The notes under the pieces: model-generated | Databases searched by the model: none | Told to the model about the DNA's origin: nothing | What the model saw: only the letters and a program-made list of their open reading frames with translations | Shown: positions 21,438-30,861 of the stretch, one piece after another | Position numbering within the stretch: the stretch's first letter is position 1 | Layout: every line of letters starts with the position of its first letter | Origin: Planctomycetota bacterium | Lineage (GTDB): Bacteria; Planctomycetota; Planctomycetia; Pirellulales; Pirellulaceae | Direction of reading: 5' to 3' | NCBI GenBank assembly: GCA_014381825.1 | Contig: JACNKX010000081.1 | Span: 186,001-250,000 of the forward strand | DNA length: 64,000 nucleotides | Made by a program: the position numbers and the translations under genes

Positions 21438-22925
21438 GTGTTGCGCATACTGGGAACTAAGAAGTCGCTGTGCGATGGACTGAATCGCCGTGACTTTCTG
21501 CACGTCGGGGGAATTGGAGCGTTTGGCTTGCATCTGGCCAGCGTCACCAATCGGCAAGCCATTGCCGACTCCCGTTCGGCATTCGGTAAAGCCAAGTCTT
21601 GTATCTTGCTGTTTCCGTACGGCTCACCGTCATCGCACGAGACTTTCGATCCCAAGCCTGACATGCCGGACGTGCAGGGCGAGATGAAAGCCATTTCGAC
21701 GAGTGTTCCCGATCTGCAGATCTGTGACCGCCTGCCGAACCTGGCAAAAGTAATGGACAAGGTCACGGTGGTGCGTTCGATGACTCATCCGTACCCGGTC
21801 CACGGCCTCGCTTACGCAGTTACGGGACTTCCCACGTATACACCGGAATTGGAGACACGTGCCCGCGACAACCGCCACTGGCCGTTTATCGGTTCAATCG
21901 TCGACTACGTGGAACGTCAGCGTCCCTCTGACCACCAAAGCGAGATTCCACATAACATTGGATTACCGTGGCTGGTCAACTCGAAGACCGACAACCCCGC
22001 TGTCAACGCGGGGCCGTTCGCTGCTTTTCTGGGCGCCGAGTACGATCCTTTGTGGGCTGACTTTACCGGCCAAGGGTTGCACATCGCGCCGAAGAATACC
22101 GTGGGTCAAACGGAACGCTTTCGTAATCCTTTTGGGGGCACGACGTCCGATGGCCGTTTCCACTTGTCGTCTGCTTCAGAATTGCCCGCAGAAATGTCGA
22201 TGGAACGGCTACGTCTGCGGCGATCTCTGTTGACTCAGTTCGACCGCGAACGGCAATCACTCGATCGCAGTCCTGGAGTTCAGGCGTGGGACAACCAACA
22301 ACAACTGGCGATGTCGTTGTTAACTTCGAACAAGATGCGAGATGCACTAGACATCGGTCGCGAGCCCCGAGAATTGCGAGAACGCTACGGCATGAACTTG
22401 TTCGGCCAGGGATGTCTGGCGTCGCGGCGTCTGATCGAAGCGGGCGGCAAGTTCGTGACCGTGTTTTGGGATTGTTTTGGTCAATTTGCCAACGGAGCGT
22501 GGGACACGCATCAGTATCACTATCCTCGCATGAAGGAATTACTGTTGCCCGGATTCGATTTGGCGTACCCGACGCTGTTGACCGATTTGGACGAGCGAGG
22601 CTTGCTTGACGAAACGCTCGTAATCTGGATGAGCGAGCATGGTCGCACTCCGCAGATCAACAGCAAACCAGGGGCGGGCCGCGAACACTGGTCACGAGCC
22701 TATTCCGTAGCGCTTGCTGGGGGCGGAATCGCACGCGGCAAAGTCGTCGGGCAAACAACTCGCGACGGCGGAGAAGTGCTAGACAATCCAGTCTCGCCGA
22801 AAGACATTTTGGCGACCGCGTTCTATCTTCTTGGCATCGATCCGCACACCACAGTGCCCGACCAACAAGGTCGACCCTACCCGATCGCGGGCAGCGGTAA
22901 GCTGCGACCGGAACTGTTGGCCTGA
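21438..22925 (+). CDS. DUF1501 protein, third gene of the DUF1552-DUF1592 operon
   Basis: This 495-residue protein starts at a GTG 12 bases after the DUF1592 stop. The N-terminus (GLNRRDFLHVGGIGAFGLHLA) is a twin-arginine-type signal. The DUF1501 family (sulfatase/alkaline-phosphatase-like fold) is marked by SCILLFPYGSPSSHETFDPKPD, VTVVRSMTHPYPVHG, DIGREPRELRERYGMNLFGQGCLASRRLIEAG, VTVFWDCFG, and LVIWMSEHGRTPQINSKPGAGREHW. DUF1501 proteins normally sit beside DUF1549/DUF1553 cytochromes; here the partner is a DUF1592 protein. The reaction is unknown. Confidence 0.9.
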   Translation: MLRILGTKKSLCDGLNRRDFLHVGGIGAFGLHLASVTNRQAIADSRSAFGKAKSCILLFPYGSPSSHETFDPKPDMPDVQGEMKAISTSVPDLQICDRLPNLAKVMDKVTVVRSMTHPYPVHGLAYAVTGLPTYTPELETRARDNRHWPFIGSIVDYVERQRPSDHQSEIPHNIGLPWLVNSKTDNPAVNAGPFAAFLGAEYDPLWADFTGQGLHIAPKNTVGQTERFRNPFGGTTSDGRFHLSSASELPAEMSMERLRLRRSLLTQFDRERQSLDRSPGVQAWDNQQQLAMSLLTSNKMRDALDIGREPRELRERYGMNLFGQGCLASRRLIEAGGKFVTVFWDCFGQFANGAWDTHQYHYPRMKELLLPGFDLAYPTLLTDLDERGLLDETLVIWMSEHGRTPQINSKPGAGREHWSRAYSVALAGGGIARGKVVGQTTRDGGEVLDNPVSPKDILATAFYLLGIDPHTTVPDQQGRPYPIAGSGKLRPELLA

Positions 22926-22963
22926 CTTTCGGTGAACTCCCCGGCGCTTCGTCCACTACGAAG

Positions 22964-24370
22964 TTAGCTGAACAACGTGGTGACCGGGCGGCCCTTACTC
23001 GCTCGAACGGGTCGATTCGCGACGTCATAGATCGGCGACTCTGGTGAAAGACCAAAGGCGTGCAGAATCGTAGCACCGAGATCTTCAGGGCGGACCGGCG
23101 AGTCCTTCACGTAAGCCGCCTGCGCGTCGCTCGCGCCATACACTTGACCGCCTTGCACGCCACCACCGGCAAGCACCGTCGAGTAACACGGTGCCCAATG
23201 ATCGCGACCAGTGTTCTTGTTAATCTTCGGTGTGCGGCCAAATTCGCCAGCGACAACCACCAGCGTGTCGTCGAGCATTCCTCGTTCGGAAAGATCTTCG
23301 AGCAATGCAGCAAATGCGCGATCGAACGCTGGACAACAATAGGGAGCGGTCAGCATGTCGACGCCGCGATTGAATCCTCCGCACACTTCTTTATCACTGC
23401 CGTGATTATCCCACAGGTTGAACTGGCAGCCGTCCTTTCCGAACAATGTCCAAAATACGTTCACCATGCGAACACCCGACTCGACCAGTCTTCGGGCGAG
23501 GAGAAAGCTCTGCCCATACTCGTTCCGGCCATAGCGATCACGTAGCACATTCGGTTCGCGACCGACGTCAAACGCTTGGCTTGCTCCCGCAGTCGACAAC
23601 ATCGAATAAGCTTTGTCGTAGTATTGTTCGCTCTGCTTGACGGCAGCGACGTCGAAGGCGACTTGCTCGTTAAGATCCTCGAGTAAGTCGCGGCGGTGCG
23701 AGAGTCTTGTTTGGCTCAACTCCCCGCGCAGCTGCAGTGAAGGTGGCTGAAATGTTTTGTCGCCCAACGAATCAGTCTTCTCTTCGTCGAGGAAGAACGG
23801 ATCATACGCGGGACCAAGAAAGCCGCCCGATTGTCCTTTGTAGAATCGGGCACCCGTTGTGAACGCTCGCGGAACGGTTACCCAAGAAGGCAACTCAGTT
23901 TGTTCGCCGAGTAGGGACCGCAAAATCGCCCCCAGCCCTGGATGGTCGCCGCGAGTTGGTGGATATGCGACGTTGGTCGGCGGTTTCGAATCGGCCAACA
24001 ACGTGTACAGAATCCCGATGTCATGCACGTTCGATTCATGAGTCATCGAGCGGATGATCGCCAATTTTTCCGCGTGCTTCGCGACGGATGGCAACAATTC
24101 ACCGATGTGCATTCCCGGCACGCTCGTCTCGATACTTTTGAACGGCCCGCGAATTCCATCAGGAGCATCCGGCTTAGGATCCCACATTTCAAGCTGCGAT
24201 GGACCGCCACACAAAAAGATGTAAATGCAGTTCTTCGCTGTCGCTGTTTCAGCAACAGCACTGCTTGCGAACGACATCACACTTGGCGCGAGCGCACTCA
24301 GTCCAGCGAGCTTTAACGCGTCGCGTCGGCGAACAGACTTCGACAACGATTTTGTGAGCAACGAAATCAA
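22964..24370 (-). CDS. DUF1501 protein, Tat-exported
   Basis: I place the start at the TTG 24368-24370, giving 468 residues, because AGGAG lies 7 bases upstream and the protein then begins LISLLTKSLSKSVRRRDAL, a short twin-arginine signal. The open frame continues to an ATG at 24460 but that 30-residue addition has no signal character. Family marks are YIFLCGGPSQLEMWDPKPDAPDG, LAIIRSMTHESNVHD, DVGREPNVLRDRYGRNEYGQS, VNVFWTLFGKDG, and LVVVAGEFGRTPKINKNTGRDHW. It is closely related in plan to the gene on the plus strand it converges with (38 bases apart), but the sequences are not near-identical. No reaction known. Confidence 0.88.
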   Translation of the reverse strand: MISLLTKSLSKSVRRRDALKLAGLSALAPSVMSFASSAVAETATAKNCIYIFLCGGPSQLEMWDPKPDAPDGIRGPFKSIETSVPGMHIGELLPSVAKHAEKLAIIRSMTHESNVHDIGILYTLLADSKPPTNVAYPPTRGDHPGLGAILRSLLGEQTELPSWVTVPRAFTTGARFYKGQSGGFLGPAYDPFFLDEEKTDSLGDKTFQPPSLQLRGELSQTRLSHRRDLLEDLNEQVAFDVAAVKQSEQYYDKAYSMLSTAGASQAFDVGREPNVLRDRYGRNEYGQSFLLARRLVESGVRMVNVFWTLFGKDGCQFNLWDNHGSDKEVCGGFNRGVDMLTAPYCCPAFDRAFAALLEDLSERGMLDDTLVVVAGEFGRTPKINKNTGRDHWAPCYSTVLAGGGVQGGQVYGASDAQAAYVKDSPVRPEDLGATILHAFGLSPESPIYDVANRPVRASKGRPVTTLFS

Positions 24371-24564
24371 GGGGATTCTCCTAACGCCGAATCTAGCACC
24401 TAAGTGTACTCGATCGTAGATCGTTTCTAAACTCGGAACCGGTTGTGCCCGAATACGCATGGATGACTTGCGGCCAAAAATGCATCAGAATGTAGCGCCA
24501 ACCCTCGATGGGTGCTGACGACCAAAACTGCTCGACTCCCGCATGCCAACGAAAGCGATATCCA

Positions 24565-26169
24565 GTGACTGATCCCCTCTATCCTAGAAACGTTGGGCCA
24601 GCCGTGGCTTTCATTTTGCTTATGCTGGCTTTGCCAGCCAGCACTGCCGCTGACGAACCGATTGACGCAGACATCTTGCTTGCCGGGGCCACGCTGCATC
24701 TAGGCGATGGCCAGTCTGCGAGACTTGGAGACGTTGCGATTCGCGACGACAAGATCGTTGCTGTTGGAGCGTTCGAAACTGGCAAGATCAAGCAGCGTAT
24801 CGACTGTACTGGCTTAATCGTCTCGCCGGGATTCATCGATCTACACAATCACAGTGACGGGCCGGTGACGCGCAAAGATACGCGTGCCGTTGTGAACTAT
24901 TTGACGCAGGGATGCACGACGATCGTCACGGGCAATTGCGGGAGCGGTCCTGTCGATGTTGGTGGCTACTACGACAAAATCGACGAGTTTGGTACGGGCG
25001 TTAACGTCGCCCATCTTCTGCCGCAAGGATCGCTGAGGCGCGAAGTCATGAATAGCGAGCAACGTCGAGCGACCGATGACGAGTTGGGGCGCATGAAAGG
25101 GTTGGCAGAGAAGGCGATGAAGGACGGCGCGTGGGGTATGTCATCGGGTTTGATTTACGTACCAAGTTCGTATGCCGATACGGCAGAACTCACGGAGATT
25201 GCAAAGGTCGTCGCGAGCCATCATGGTATCTACGCGAGCCACATTCGAGGCGAAGGACTTCGTTTGCTCGACGCGGTCGGCGAAGCATTGGAGATAGGAC
25301 GTGGTGCCAACTTGCCCGTTCACATATCGCACTTTAAGTCTTCCGGGAAAGACTCGTGGGGGTTGGTTCGAACTGCGGTCGATGTGATTGAACGAGAACG
25401 ATCCGCTGGTCGCGTGATCACAGCAGATCAATATCCTTACACCGCGTCGAGTACCTCGCTGTCTGCGACCTTTATCCCCGCGTGGGCTCGTGCCGGCGGC
25501 CGCGAGAAGACATTGGCGCGGCTTGAAAGCGGTGAAGACTCGCAGCGGATCGAGGCGGCGATTCGGAAGAAGCTGGAACTCACCGATGCCGGTCAGCGGA
25601 TTCAGATTGCACGCTACGAGCCTCGACCGGAATGGGCCGGGCGGCGATTGAAACAGATCGCTGACGAAGAGAAGCTCGAACCTTTCGACTTGATTCTGCG
25701 GATCGAACGTAACGGTGGAGCGTCCGTTGTCAATCACAGCATTAACGAAGCAGACGTTCGCTACGTCATGCAACAACCCTGGGTAGCAACTGCGTCGGAC
25801 GGGGCCTCGCGAATTCCTAGCGAGGAGATTCCGCACCCGCGTAGTTACGGGACGTTCGCTCGCAAGATTGGTCATTACTCGATTCGTGAACAAGCGATTC
25901 CAATCGCTAAGGCGATTCGCAGCTCTAGCGGGTTGCCCGCTGACATCTTAGGTCTGAAAGATCGTGGTTACTTGCGAGCGGATTGTTTCGCGGATGTCAT
26001 CGTGTGGAACGAGGCGGAGTTTATCGATCGTGCCACGTTCGATTCACCGCATCAATACGCGGACGGTATCCGTTACGCGTTCGTCAATGGATCGCCAGTC
26101 ATCTCGGAAGGCGATGTGACCGGGGCGTTGGCCGGGCGTGCGTTGCGGCATGGATCGACTCACGATTAG
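24565..26169 (+). CDS. N-acyl-D-amino-acid deacylase family amidohydrolase, secreted
   Basis: The GTG at 24565 gives 534 residues starting with a good signal peptide (GPAVAFILLMLALPASTAA); an ATG 19 codons earlier adds Cys- and Arg-rich sequence and is less likely. The body is the D-aminoacylase branch of the metal-dependent amidohydrolases: ADILLAGATLHLGDG, SPGFIDLHNHSDGP (HxH metal ligands), TIVTGNCGSGP, GMSSGLIYVPSSYA, PVHISHFKSSGKDSWG, ITADQYPYTASSTSL, VVNHSINEADVRYVM and WVATASDGASRI. These hydrolyse N-acyl-D-amino acids or related N-acyl groups. It is followed after 134 bases by the Fae homologue. Confidence 0.92.
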   Translation: MTDPLYPRNVGPAVAFILLMLALPASTAADEPIDADILLAGATLHLGDGQSARLGDVAIRDDKIVAVGAFETGKIKQRIDCTGLIVSPGFIDLHNHSDGPVTRKDTRAVVNYLTQGCTTIVTGNCGSGPVDVGGYYDKIDEFGTGVNVAHLLPQGSLRREVMNSEQRRATDDELGRMKGLAEKAMKDGAWGMSSGLIYVPSSYADTAELTEIAKVVASHHGIYASHIRGEGLRLLDAVGEALEIGRGANLPVHISHFKSSGKDSWGLVRTAVDVIERERSAGRVITADQYPYTASSTSLSATFIPAWARAGGREKTLARLESGEDSQRIEAAIRKKLELTDAGQRIQIARYEPRPEWAGRRLKQIADEEKLEPFDLILRIERNGGASVVNHSINEADVRYVMQQPWVATASDGASRIPSEEIPHPRSYGTFARKIGHYSIREQAIPIAKAIRSSSGLPADILGLKDRGYLRADCFADVIVWNEAEFIDRATFDSPHQYADGIRYAFVNGSPVISEGDVTGALAGRALRHGSTHD

Positions 26170-26280
26170 CCCGCGAGTAAGTAGGAATGCGGACGCTTGC
26201 AAGCCGACCTGCATCTCGGTAGGTTAGCCCGGCAAGTACCGGCCTGGCGAGTTCGCCTGAGCCGATTTCCTCTGTTTGAA
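26165..26280. repeat. Palindrome-rich intergenic segment, possible dispersed repeat
   Basis: Between the amidohydrolase and the Fae homologue there is GC-rich sequence with a perfect 10-bp palindrome GCTTGCAAGC (26195-26204), the direct repeat CCGG-n6-CCGG near 26230-26243 and further short dyads. No reading frame fits it. It may be a REP-like repeat or a terminator region; this cannot be settled without genome-wide comparison. Confidence 0.3.
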
Positions 26281-26303
26281 ACTCCGAAGGGATTACGACT
26301 GCT

Positions 26304-26852
26304 ATGTCTGAGCGCATCATCCTCCGTACTGGCGAAGCTTTGGTTGCAGGTGGGCCGCCCTTTACCGCTGCCGAGCCAGAAGTCGTCATTGGTGAACTCG
26401 ATGGACCCGTTGGCACAGCACTCGCGACATTGACCGGCGACCAATCGATGGGTCACTCCAAAGTGTTCGCGATCCTCAACACCGACATCCAGGTCCGACC
26501 CGTCACGCTGTGCGTGAGCAAAGTCACGGTGAAGAACAGCCGTTACACCAACATCTTGATGGGAACGGTCCAAGCCGCGATCGCTAATGGTGTCCTCGAC
26601 GCCGTCCGTGCGGGCGACTTGCCCAAAGAGAAGGCCAACGACCTGGGAATCATCTGTAGCGTTTGGCTCAACCCGGGCGTGGCGACCGACGACAATCTCG
26701 ATCATAAAGCATTGTTTGACATTCACCGTAAAGCGATGGCACAGGCAATTCACAAAGCGATGTCTTGCGAGCCTTCAATCGATTGGCTGTTGGAAAACCA
26801 AGACAACATCACGCACAAATACTATCAGATGGGTTTGGATGGGAAGATTTAG
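26304..26852 (+). CDS. fae: Formaldehyde-activating enzyme (Fae) homologue
   Basis: This 182-residue protein matches Fae along its length: IILRTGEALVAGG, IGELDGPVGTALATL, QSMGHSKVFAILN, VRPVTLCVSKVTVKN, GTVQAAIANGVLDAV, LPKEKANDLGIICSVWLNPG and a C-terminal HRKAMAQAIHKAM. Fae condenses formaldehyde with tetrahydromethanopterin at the entry of the H4MPT-linked C1 pathway, which planctomycetes are known to carry. The motif that in canonical Fae reads GEALVGDGNEVAHIDL has here GEALVAGGPPFTAAEPEVV, so the conserved His is missing; it may be one of the Fae-like paralogues rather than the enzyme itself. No other H4MPT genes are in the window. A GAAGGGA site precedes the ATG. Confidence 0.85.
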   Translation: MSERIILRTGEALVAGGPPFTAAEPEVVIGELDGPVGTALATLTGDQSMGHSKVFAILNTDIQVRPVTLCVSKVTVKNSRYTNILMGTVQAAIANGVLDAVRAGDLPKEKANDLGIICSVWLNPGVATDDNLDHKALFDIHRKAMAQAIHKAMSCEPSIDWLLENQDNITHKYYQMGLDGKI

Positions 26853-27062
26853 CATCAATTTTGGGTTCTTCCATTCATTCGGATCGGCACAAACGGCAAA
26901 AATCCGCCTGTTAAACTTGACTCGATAATGTTGCGGCCTTGCTTCTCTCTTATTCAATCGAAAGTCTAACGAATTTTTCATGCCTTACGCAGATTTTCTC
27001 CGTAAGCTTACTGCAACGCGAGTCAATGTAGACCAGGAACAACCAAAGAAAGTGCTTCCAAG

Positions 27063-27446
27063 ATGAGCATGCTTAAGATCAGCGTCGTATGCTGCGACGA
27101 TTCACCAGAGAAGTTGTCGCAGATCGTCGAAAGTGAATTGGATTCTGCTCAGTTGGATGAACTCGTTCTCGATACGATTGAACAAACCGTCGCGGCGAGT
27201 GAAGCGAAGGGTTTACACAATGCGGCTCATCATGCCGAGCATGGCGCGGTCACTTACTTGCAACAAGTAAACGCAGGTGGATTCTCGGTACTCTTCGGTA
27301 GACCTAACGAATTGCAGGAAGCGTCTTTCGCTGCCGGGTCCTACGTTGCGTTCATCGACGACCAAGGTCCCGGCCACGGATCGAAAGTCGGCCCCGATGG
27401 CGTGCAACGAACCTTGCGCGTGCTGAAAGGGCATCTTCCTGTCTAA
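27063..27446 (+). CDS. Small conserved-looking protein of unknown function
   Basis: This 127-residue acidic protein (MSMLKISVVCCDDSPEKLSQ) has codon use like its neighbours and no signal peptide or membrane segment. It holds a His-rich stretch (LHNAAHHAEHGAV) and a Gly-rich C-terminal part (DDQGPGHGSKVGPDG). I do not recognise a family. No clear Shine-Dalgarno precedes either ATG (27063 or 27069). It lies between the Fae homologue and the sulfatase-PhoD fusion on the same strand, 44 bases before the latter. It could be non-coding chance, but length and composition favour a real gene. Confidence 0.55.
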   Translation: MSMLKISVVCCDDSPEKLSQIVESELDSAQLDELVLDTIEQTVAASEAKGLHNAAHHAEHGAVTYLQQVNAGGFSVLFGRPNELQEASFAAGSYVAFIDDQGPGHGSKVGPDGVQRTLRVLKGHLPV

Positions 27447-27490
27447 CCAGACACGCTCTCGCCCGTCCCTGCGAATTCAGGCACCATACT

Positions 27491-30400
27491 ATGCCCATCC
27501 TATTTCGAATCGCTTCAGTCATCGCGTGCATTCTGTTGTCGGGCGCGGGGCTAGGGCAGGCGGCATCGAAGCCCAACGTCATTCTGATTATGACGGACGA
27601 CCAGGGATACGGTGATCTCTCCTGCCATGGGAATCCAACATTAAAGACACCGAACCTTGATCGGTTGCATGCTGAATCGGTTCGCTTCACTGATTTTCAT
27701 GTTGCGCCATTCTGTACTCCGACTCGCGCGGCGTTGATGACTGGCCGCTATCCGGCTCGAACGGGAGCATACCGCACTTCTTCCGGACGGACGTCATTAC
27801 ACTCGCGTGAGAAAACTCTCGGTGATCTGTTCACTCGGAACGGTTACGCGACAGGCATCTTCGGCAAGTGGCATTTGGGCGATTGCGCGCCGTCGCGACC
27901 GATGGATAAGGGCTTTGAGCGCAGCGTCTGGCATCGGTGTGGAGGCGTCACGCAAATCTCGGATTATTGGACGAACGACTACTTCGATGACACCTATCTC
28001 GTCGGCGACATGTGGAAGAAGTTCGATGGCTACTGTACCGACGTGTGGTTCGACGAAGCGATGAGCTTCATGAGTTCCGTTGCGGCTGACGCAGGTGGAA
28101 GCAAGCCGTTCTTTCTTTACTTGCCGACCAACGCTCCGCACGGTCCGTACCTTGTTGGAAAGAAATGGAAGCAGCCATTTCTGGACATGGGGATGGACAA
28201 CAAGCAGGCCAGCTTCAAAGGGATGGTCGCGAACTTTGATTGGAATCTTGGGCGGTTGCTTGAGTTCTTACGCGACGAAAGTTTGGCGGATGATACCGTC
28301 CTGATTTTCATGACCGATAACGGTACGGCTGCGGGTGCCCAGTTCGGGGAAGGCGGTCGAATCTACGGCTGGCCGACCGATCCGGCGGAGAACGCGAACA
28401 TGCGAGGCGGAAAGAGTTCGGCTTACGATGGCGGGCATCGCGTGCCGATGTTCGTGCGCTGGCCTGCAGGGAGGTTGGGAATGCCGCGTGACATTGATAC
28501 GCTCGCGGCTCACTTCGATATTACGCCGACGCTAATGGAGTTGTGCGAACTCGATCGACCTGCTTCGTGGCCAAGTCTGGATGGCCGATCGCTGGCACCA
28601 TTGCTGCAAAATGAGGACACACAATGGCGAGCCCGGACGCTGCACACCCAGATGCACGGCGGCAACGGATATGCGAAGCCGGATGACCCATGGGAGATCG
28701 GAACTGCGATGACCGAGCGGTGGCGTTTAGTAGAAGGTGAAGAGCTGTACGACATCATCGCCGATCCTAGTCAGCGCAACGATGTGTCGGCTGATCACTT
28801 GGATGTGGTTAAACAACTCGCCAAGGAGCACTCGGAGTGGTTTGCTTCTGTACGATCAGGAATGGTGCCCACTCGGATCGTGATTGGATCGGACATTGAA
28901 AATCCGACTCAGCTCACCAGCCAGGAATGGGTGATGCCGCGAGGTGGACCACCGTGGAGTCATGGACATGTTGTAAACCGAATGATTGCGAACGGTCCCT
29001 GGTGGCTGGACGTTGCGAAATCAGGGAGGTATCGCATTTCATTGTCCCGATGGCCTGCCTATTTGAATCAGGCCATCGATTCGACGACAGCCGCAATCGA
29101 AATCTCGGGGCAATCGCTCGAGATGGAGATCGATGATCCAACGCAGACCGCGACGGCTGACTTTCAGGTCATGCTGCCGGTCGGTCCAACGGAATTGAAG
29201 ACGACACTTACAACGCCGGGCGGCAAGACTCACGGCGCTTACTTCGCCACCATTGAGCGAATCGTTTCACAAGAGCCGCGACAAGCGAGTCTGCTCTGGA
29301 CGCAGTACTGCATCGCCAATGACACGCTAAAGATATCCGCTCATACGGACGCTGATCCGACACGCCCGACGACTTCCTCGGCGACACTCTATCTCAAGAG
29401 CAACGCTGGCTGGCAGCGGAAGGCCGAAGTCGTGGTGAACTCATTGACGGCCATGGCGGAATTTCGCGTAGAAGACTGGGACGCAACCGCCAAGAAGGAG
29501 TACCGCGTCGTCTGTGGTGACAGCGAACTTACAGGAACGATTCGAGCGGAACCACGCGACAGCGGTACGTTGAAGCTGATGGCGGTTGCCTGCGTCAACG
29601 ACAAGTACTTTCCCTATAGCCAAGCCGTCGCTCAGATGATCGATCAGAATCCGGATCTCATCTTTTTCGCAGGGGACCAGATCTACGAGAGCAACGCTGG
29701 AGGCGGGATCGTCGAGGCTCATACGGAAGCGGACGTGCCGGCCGCAATGGCAAACTATTTGGCGAAATGGCGCAAATTTGGGCTGACCTTTCGTGATCTG
29801 CTAAAGGATCGCCCATCCGTCATGATTACAGACGATCACGATATCTATGCGAACGATCTGTGGGGTGATGGTGGTCGACGAATGACAGGTGATCGGACGT
29901 CGGGTGGTTATCCGATGCACCCGTTGTGGGTGAACGCTGCCGAACGCACACAAACATGGCACCTGCCCGATCCAGTACAGGTCGGCCCCTGGGGAGACGG
30001 AATCAATGCGTACTTCACTTCGCTCGACTACGGCGGTGTCAGCTTCGCGATTCTGGAGGATCGCAAGTTCAAGTCGCCTCCGTCCGAGGTGATTTCGGAA
30101 GCGATTCGAGATCCACGGACCGGTAAACCGAATCGCACTCCGGAAGTGATCATGGACCCCGCGTTCGACGCCCGAAAACTTGACCGCGAAGACTTGCAAC
30201 TGCTGGGGAAAGCACAGGAAGAATTCGTAAGCGCCTGGGCAAATCGTGTCGCGAAGAAAAAACGATTGGCCGCCGTGTTGTCCCAATCGCCGCTCGTCAA
30301 CATCGGGAACTACGATGTGACTTACGGCGACATGGACGCCAATGGCTGGCCACAGTCTGCGCGTAACCGCGCCCTACGAGCTATCGCACCATCCCAGGCT

Positions 30401-30781
30401 GTAATGATCAGTGGCGACATTCACTTCGGCACGTTGCATCAGCATGGCATCGACGATTGGGGCGATGGGCCGTGGGGATATTCGCTGCCAGCCTTTGCGT
30501 CGAAACAGAATCGCAGCTGGCGGCCAAGCGTTCCGGCTCGTGGTCGCGAAATACCTGGCGTGATCGGGTCAGGCAATCACCACGACCGCTTCGGTAACAA
30601 GTTGACCGTGGCCGGAACGGCACATGGAGTGAACGGCTACGGCATGCTGCTGTTTGATAAAGACAACCGCCAGATCACCATGCAGCTGCACACGATGGAT
30701 CAGGACCGCAATCCCAGCAATCAATCCGTTCCTGGTTGGCCGCTCACAATCAATACGAACGACAATACAATCTCCAACTAG
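27491..30781 (+). CDS. Fusion of type I sulfatase and PhoD-like phosphatase/phosphodiesterase
   Basis: This 1096-residue secreted protein holds two complete enzyme modules in one frame. Residues 1-24 are a signal peptide. Residues about 28-600 are an arylsulfatase: [17 protein letters not shown], nucleophile motif CTPTR at 75-79, [20 protein letters not shown], and the family's C-terminal beta domain ([15 protein letters not shown]). Residues about 600-690 form a fibronectin-like PhoD N-terminal domain. Residues about 694-1090 are the PhoD metallophosphatase core: [41 protein letters not shown], and [13 protein letters not shown]. Both active sites look intact. It would remove sulfate and phosphate (or cleave a phosphodiester) outside the cytoplasm; a shared sulfated/phosphorylated substrate is inference. 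It is 80 bases ahead of another sulfatase gene. Confidence 0.9.
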   Translation: MPILFRIASVIACILLSGAGLGQAASKPNVILIMTDDQGYGDLSCHGNPTLKTPNLDRLHAESVRFTDFHVAPFCTPTRAALMTGRYPARTGAYRTSSGRTSLHSREKTLGDLFTRNGYATGIFGKWHLGDCAPSRPMDKGFERSVWHRCGGVTQISDYWTNDYFDDTYLVGDMWKKFDGYCTDVWFDEAMSFMSSVAADAGGSKPFFLYLPTNAPHGPYLVGKKWKQPFLDMGMDNKQASFKGMVANFDWNLGRLLEFLRDESLADDTVLIFMTDNGTAAGAQFGEGGRIYGWPTDPAENANMRGGKSSAYDGGHRVPMFVRWPAGRLGMPRDIDTLAAHFDITPTLMELCELDRPASWPSLDGRSLAPLLQNEDTQWRARTLHTQMHGGNGYAKPDDPWEIGTAMTERWRLVEGEELYDIIADPSQRNDVSADHLDVVKQLAKEHSEWFASVRSGMVPTRIVIGSDIENPTQLTSQEWVMPRGGPPWSHGHVVNRMIANGPWWLDVAKSGRYRISLSRWPAYLNQAIDSTTAAIEISGQSLEMEIDDPTQTATADFQVMLPVGPTELKTTLTTPGGKTHGAYFATIERIVSQEPRQASLLWTQYCIANDTLKISAHTDADPTRPTTSSATLYLKSNAGWQRKAEVVVNSLTAMAEFRVEDWDATAKKEYRVVCGDSELTGTIRAEPRDSGTLKLMAVACVNDKYFPYSQAVAQMIDQNPDLIFFAGDQIYESNAGGGIVEAHTEADVPAAMANYLAKWRKFGLTFRDLLKDRPSVMITDDHDIYANDLWGDGGRRMTGDRTSGGYPMHPLWVNAAERTQTWHLPDPVQVGPWGDGINAYFTSLDYGGVSFAILEDRKFKSPPSEVISEAIRDPRTGKPNRTPEVIMDPAFDARKLDREDLQLLGKAQEEFVSAWANRVAKKKRLAAVLSQSPLVNIGNYDVTYGDMDANGWPQSARNRALRAIAPSQAVMISGDIHFGTLHQHGIDDWGDGPWGYSLPAFASKQNRSWRPSVPARGREIPGVIGSGNHHDRFGNKLTVAGTAHGVNGYGMLLFDKDNRQITMQLHTMDQDRNPSNQSVPGWPLTINTNDNTISN

Positions 30782-30861
30782 CCGCCTTAAACCCAATATA
30801 CAGGCGTCCGTTACTACCGGGCTATCGCCCCAATTCGAATTCCTCTCCACGAGTACTCAAC

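Noticed and set aside
21438-24370. Two facing DUF1501 genes as a recent inverted duplication
   Set aside because: The proteins share family motifs only and differ through most of their length, so they are old paralogues.
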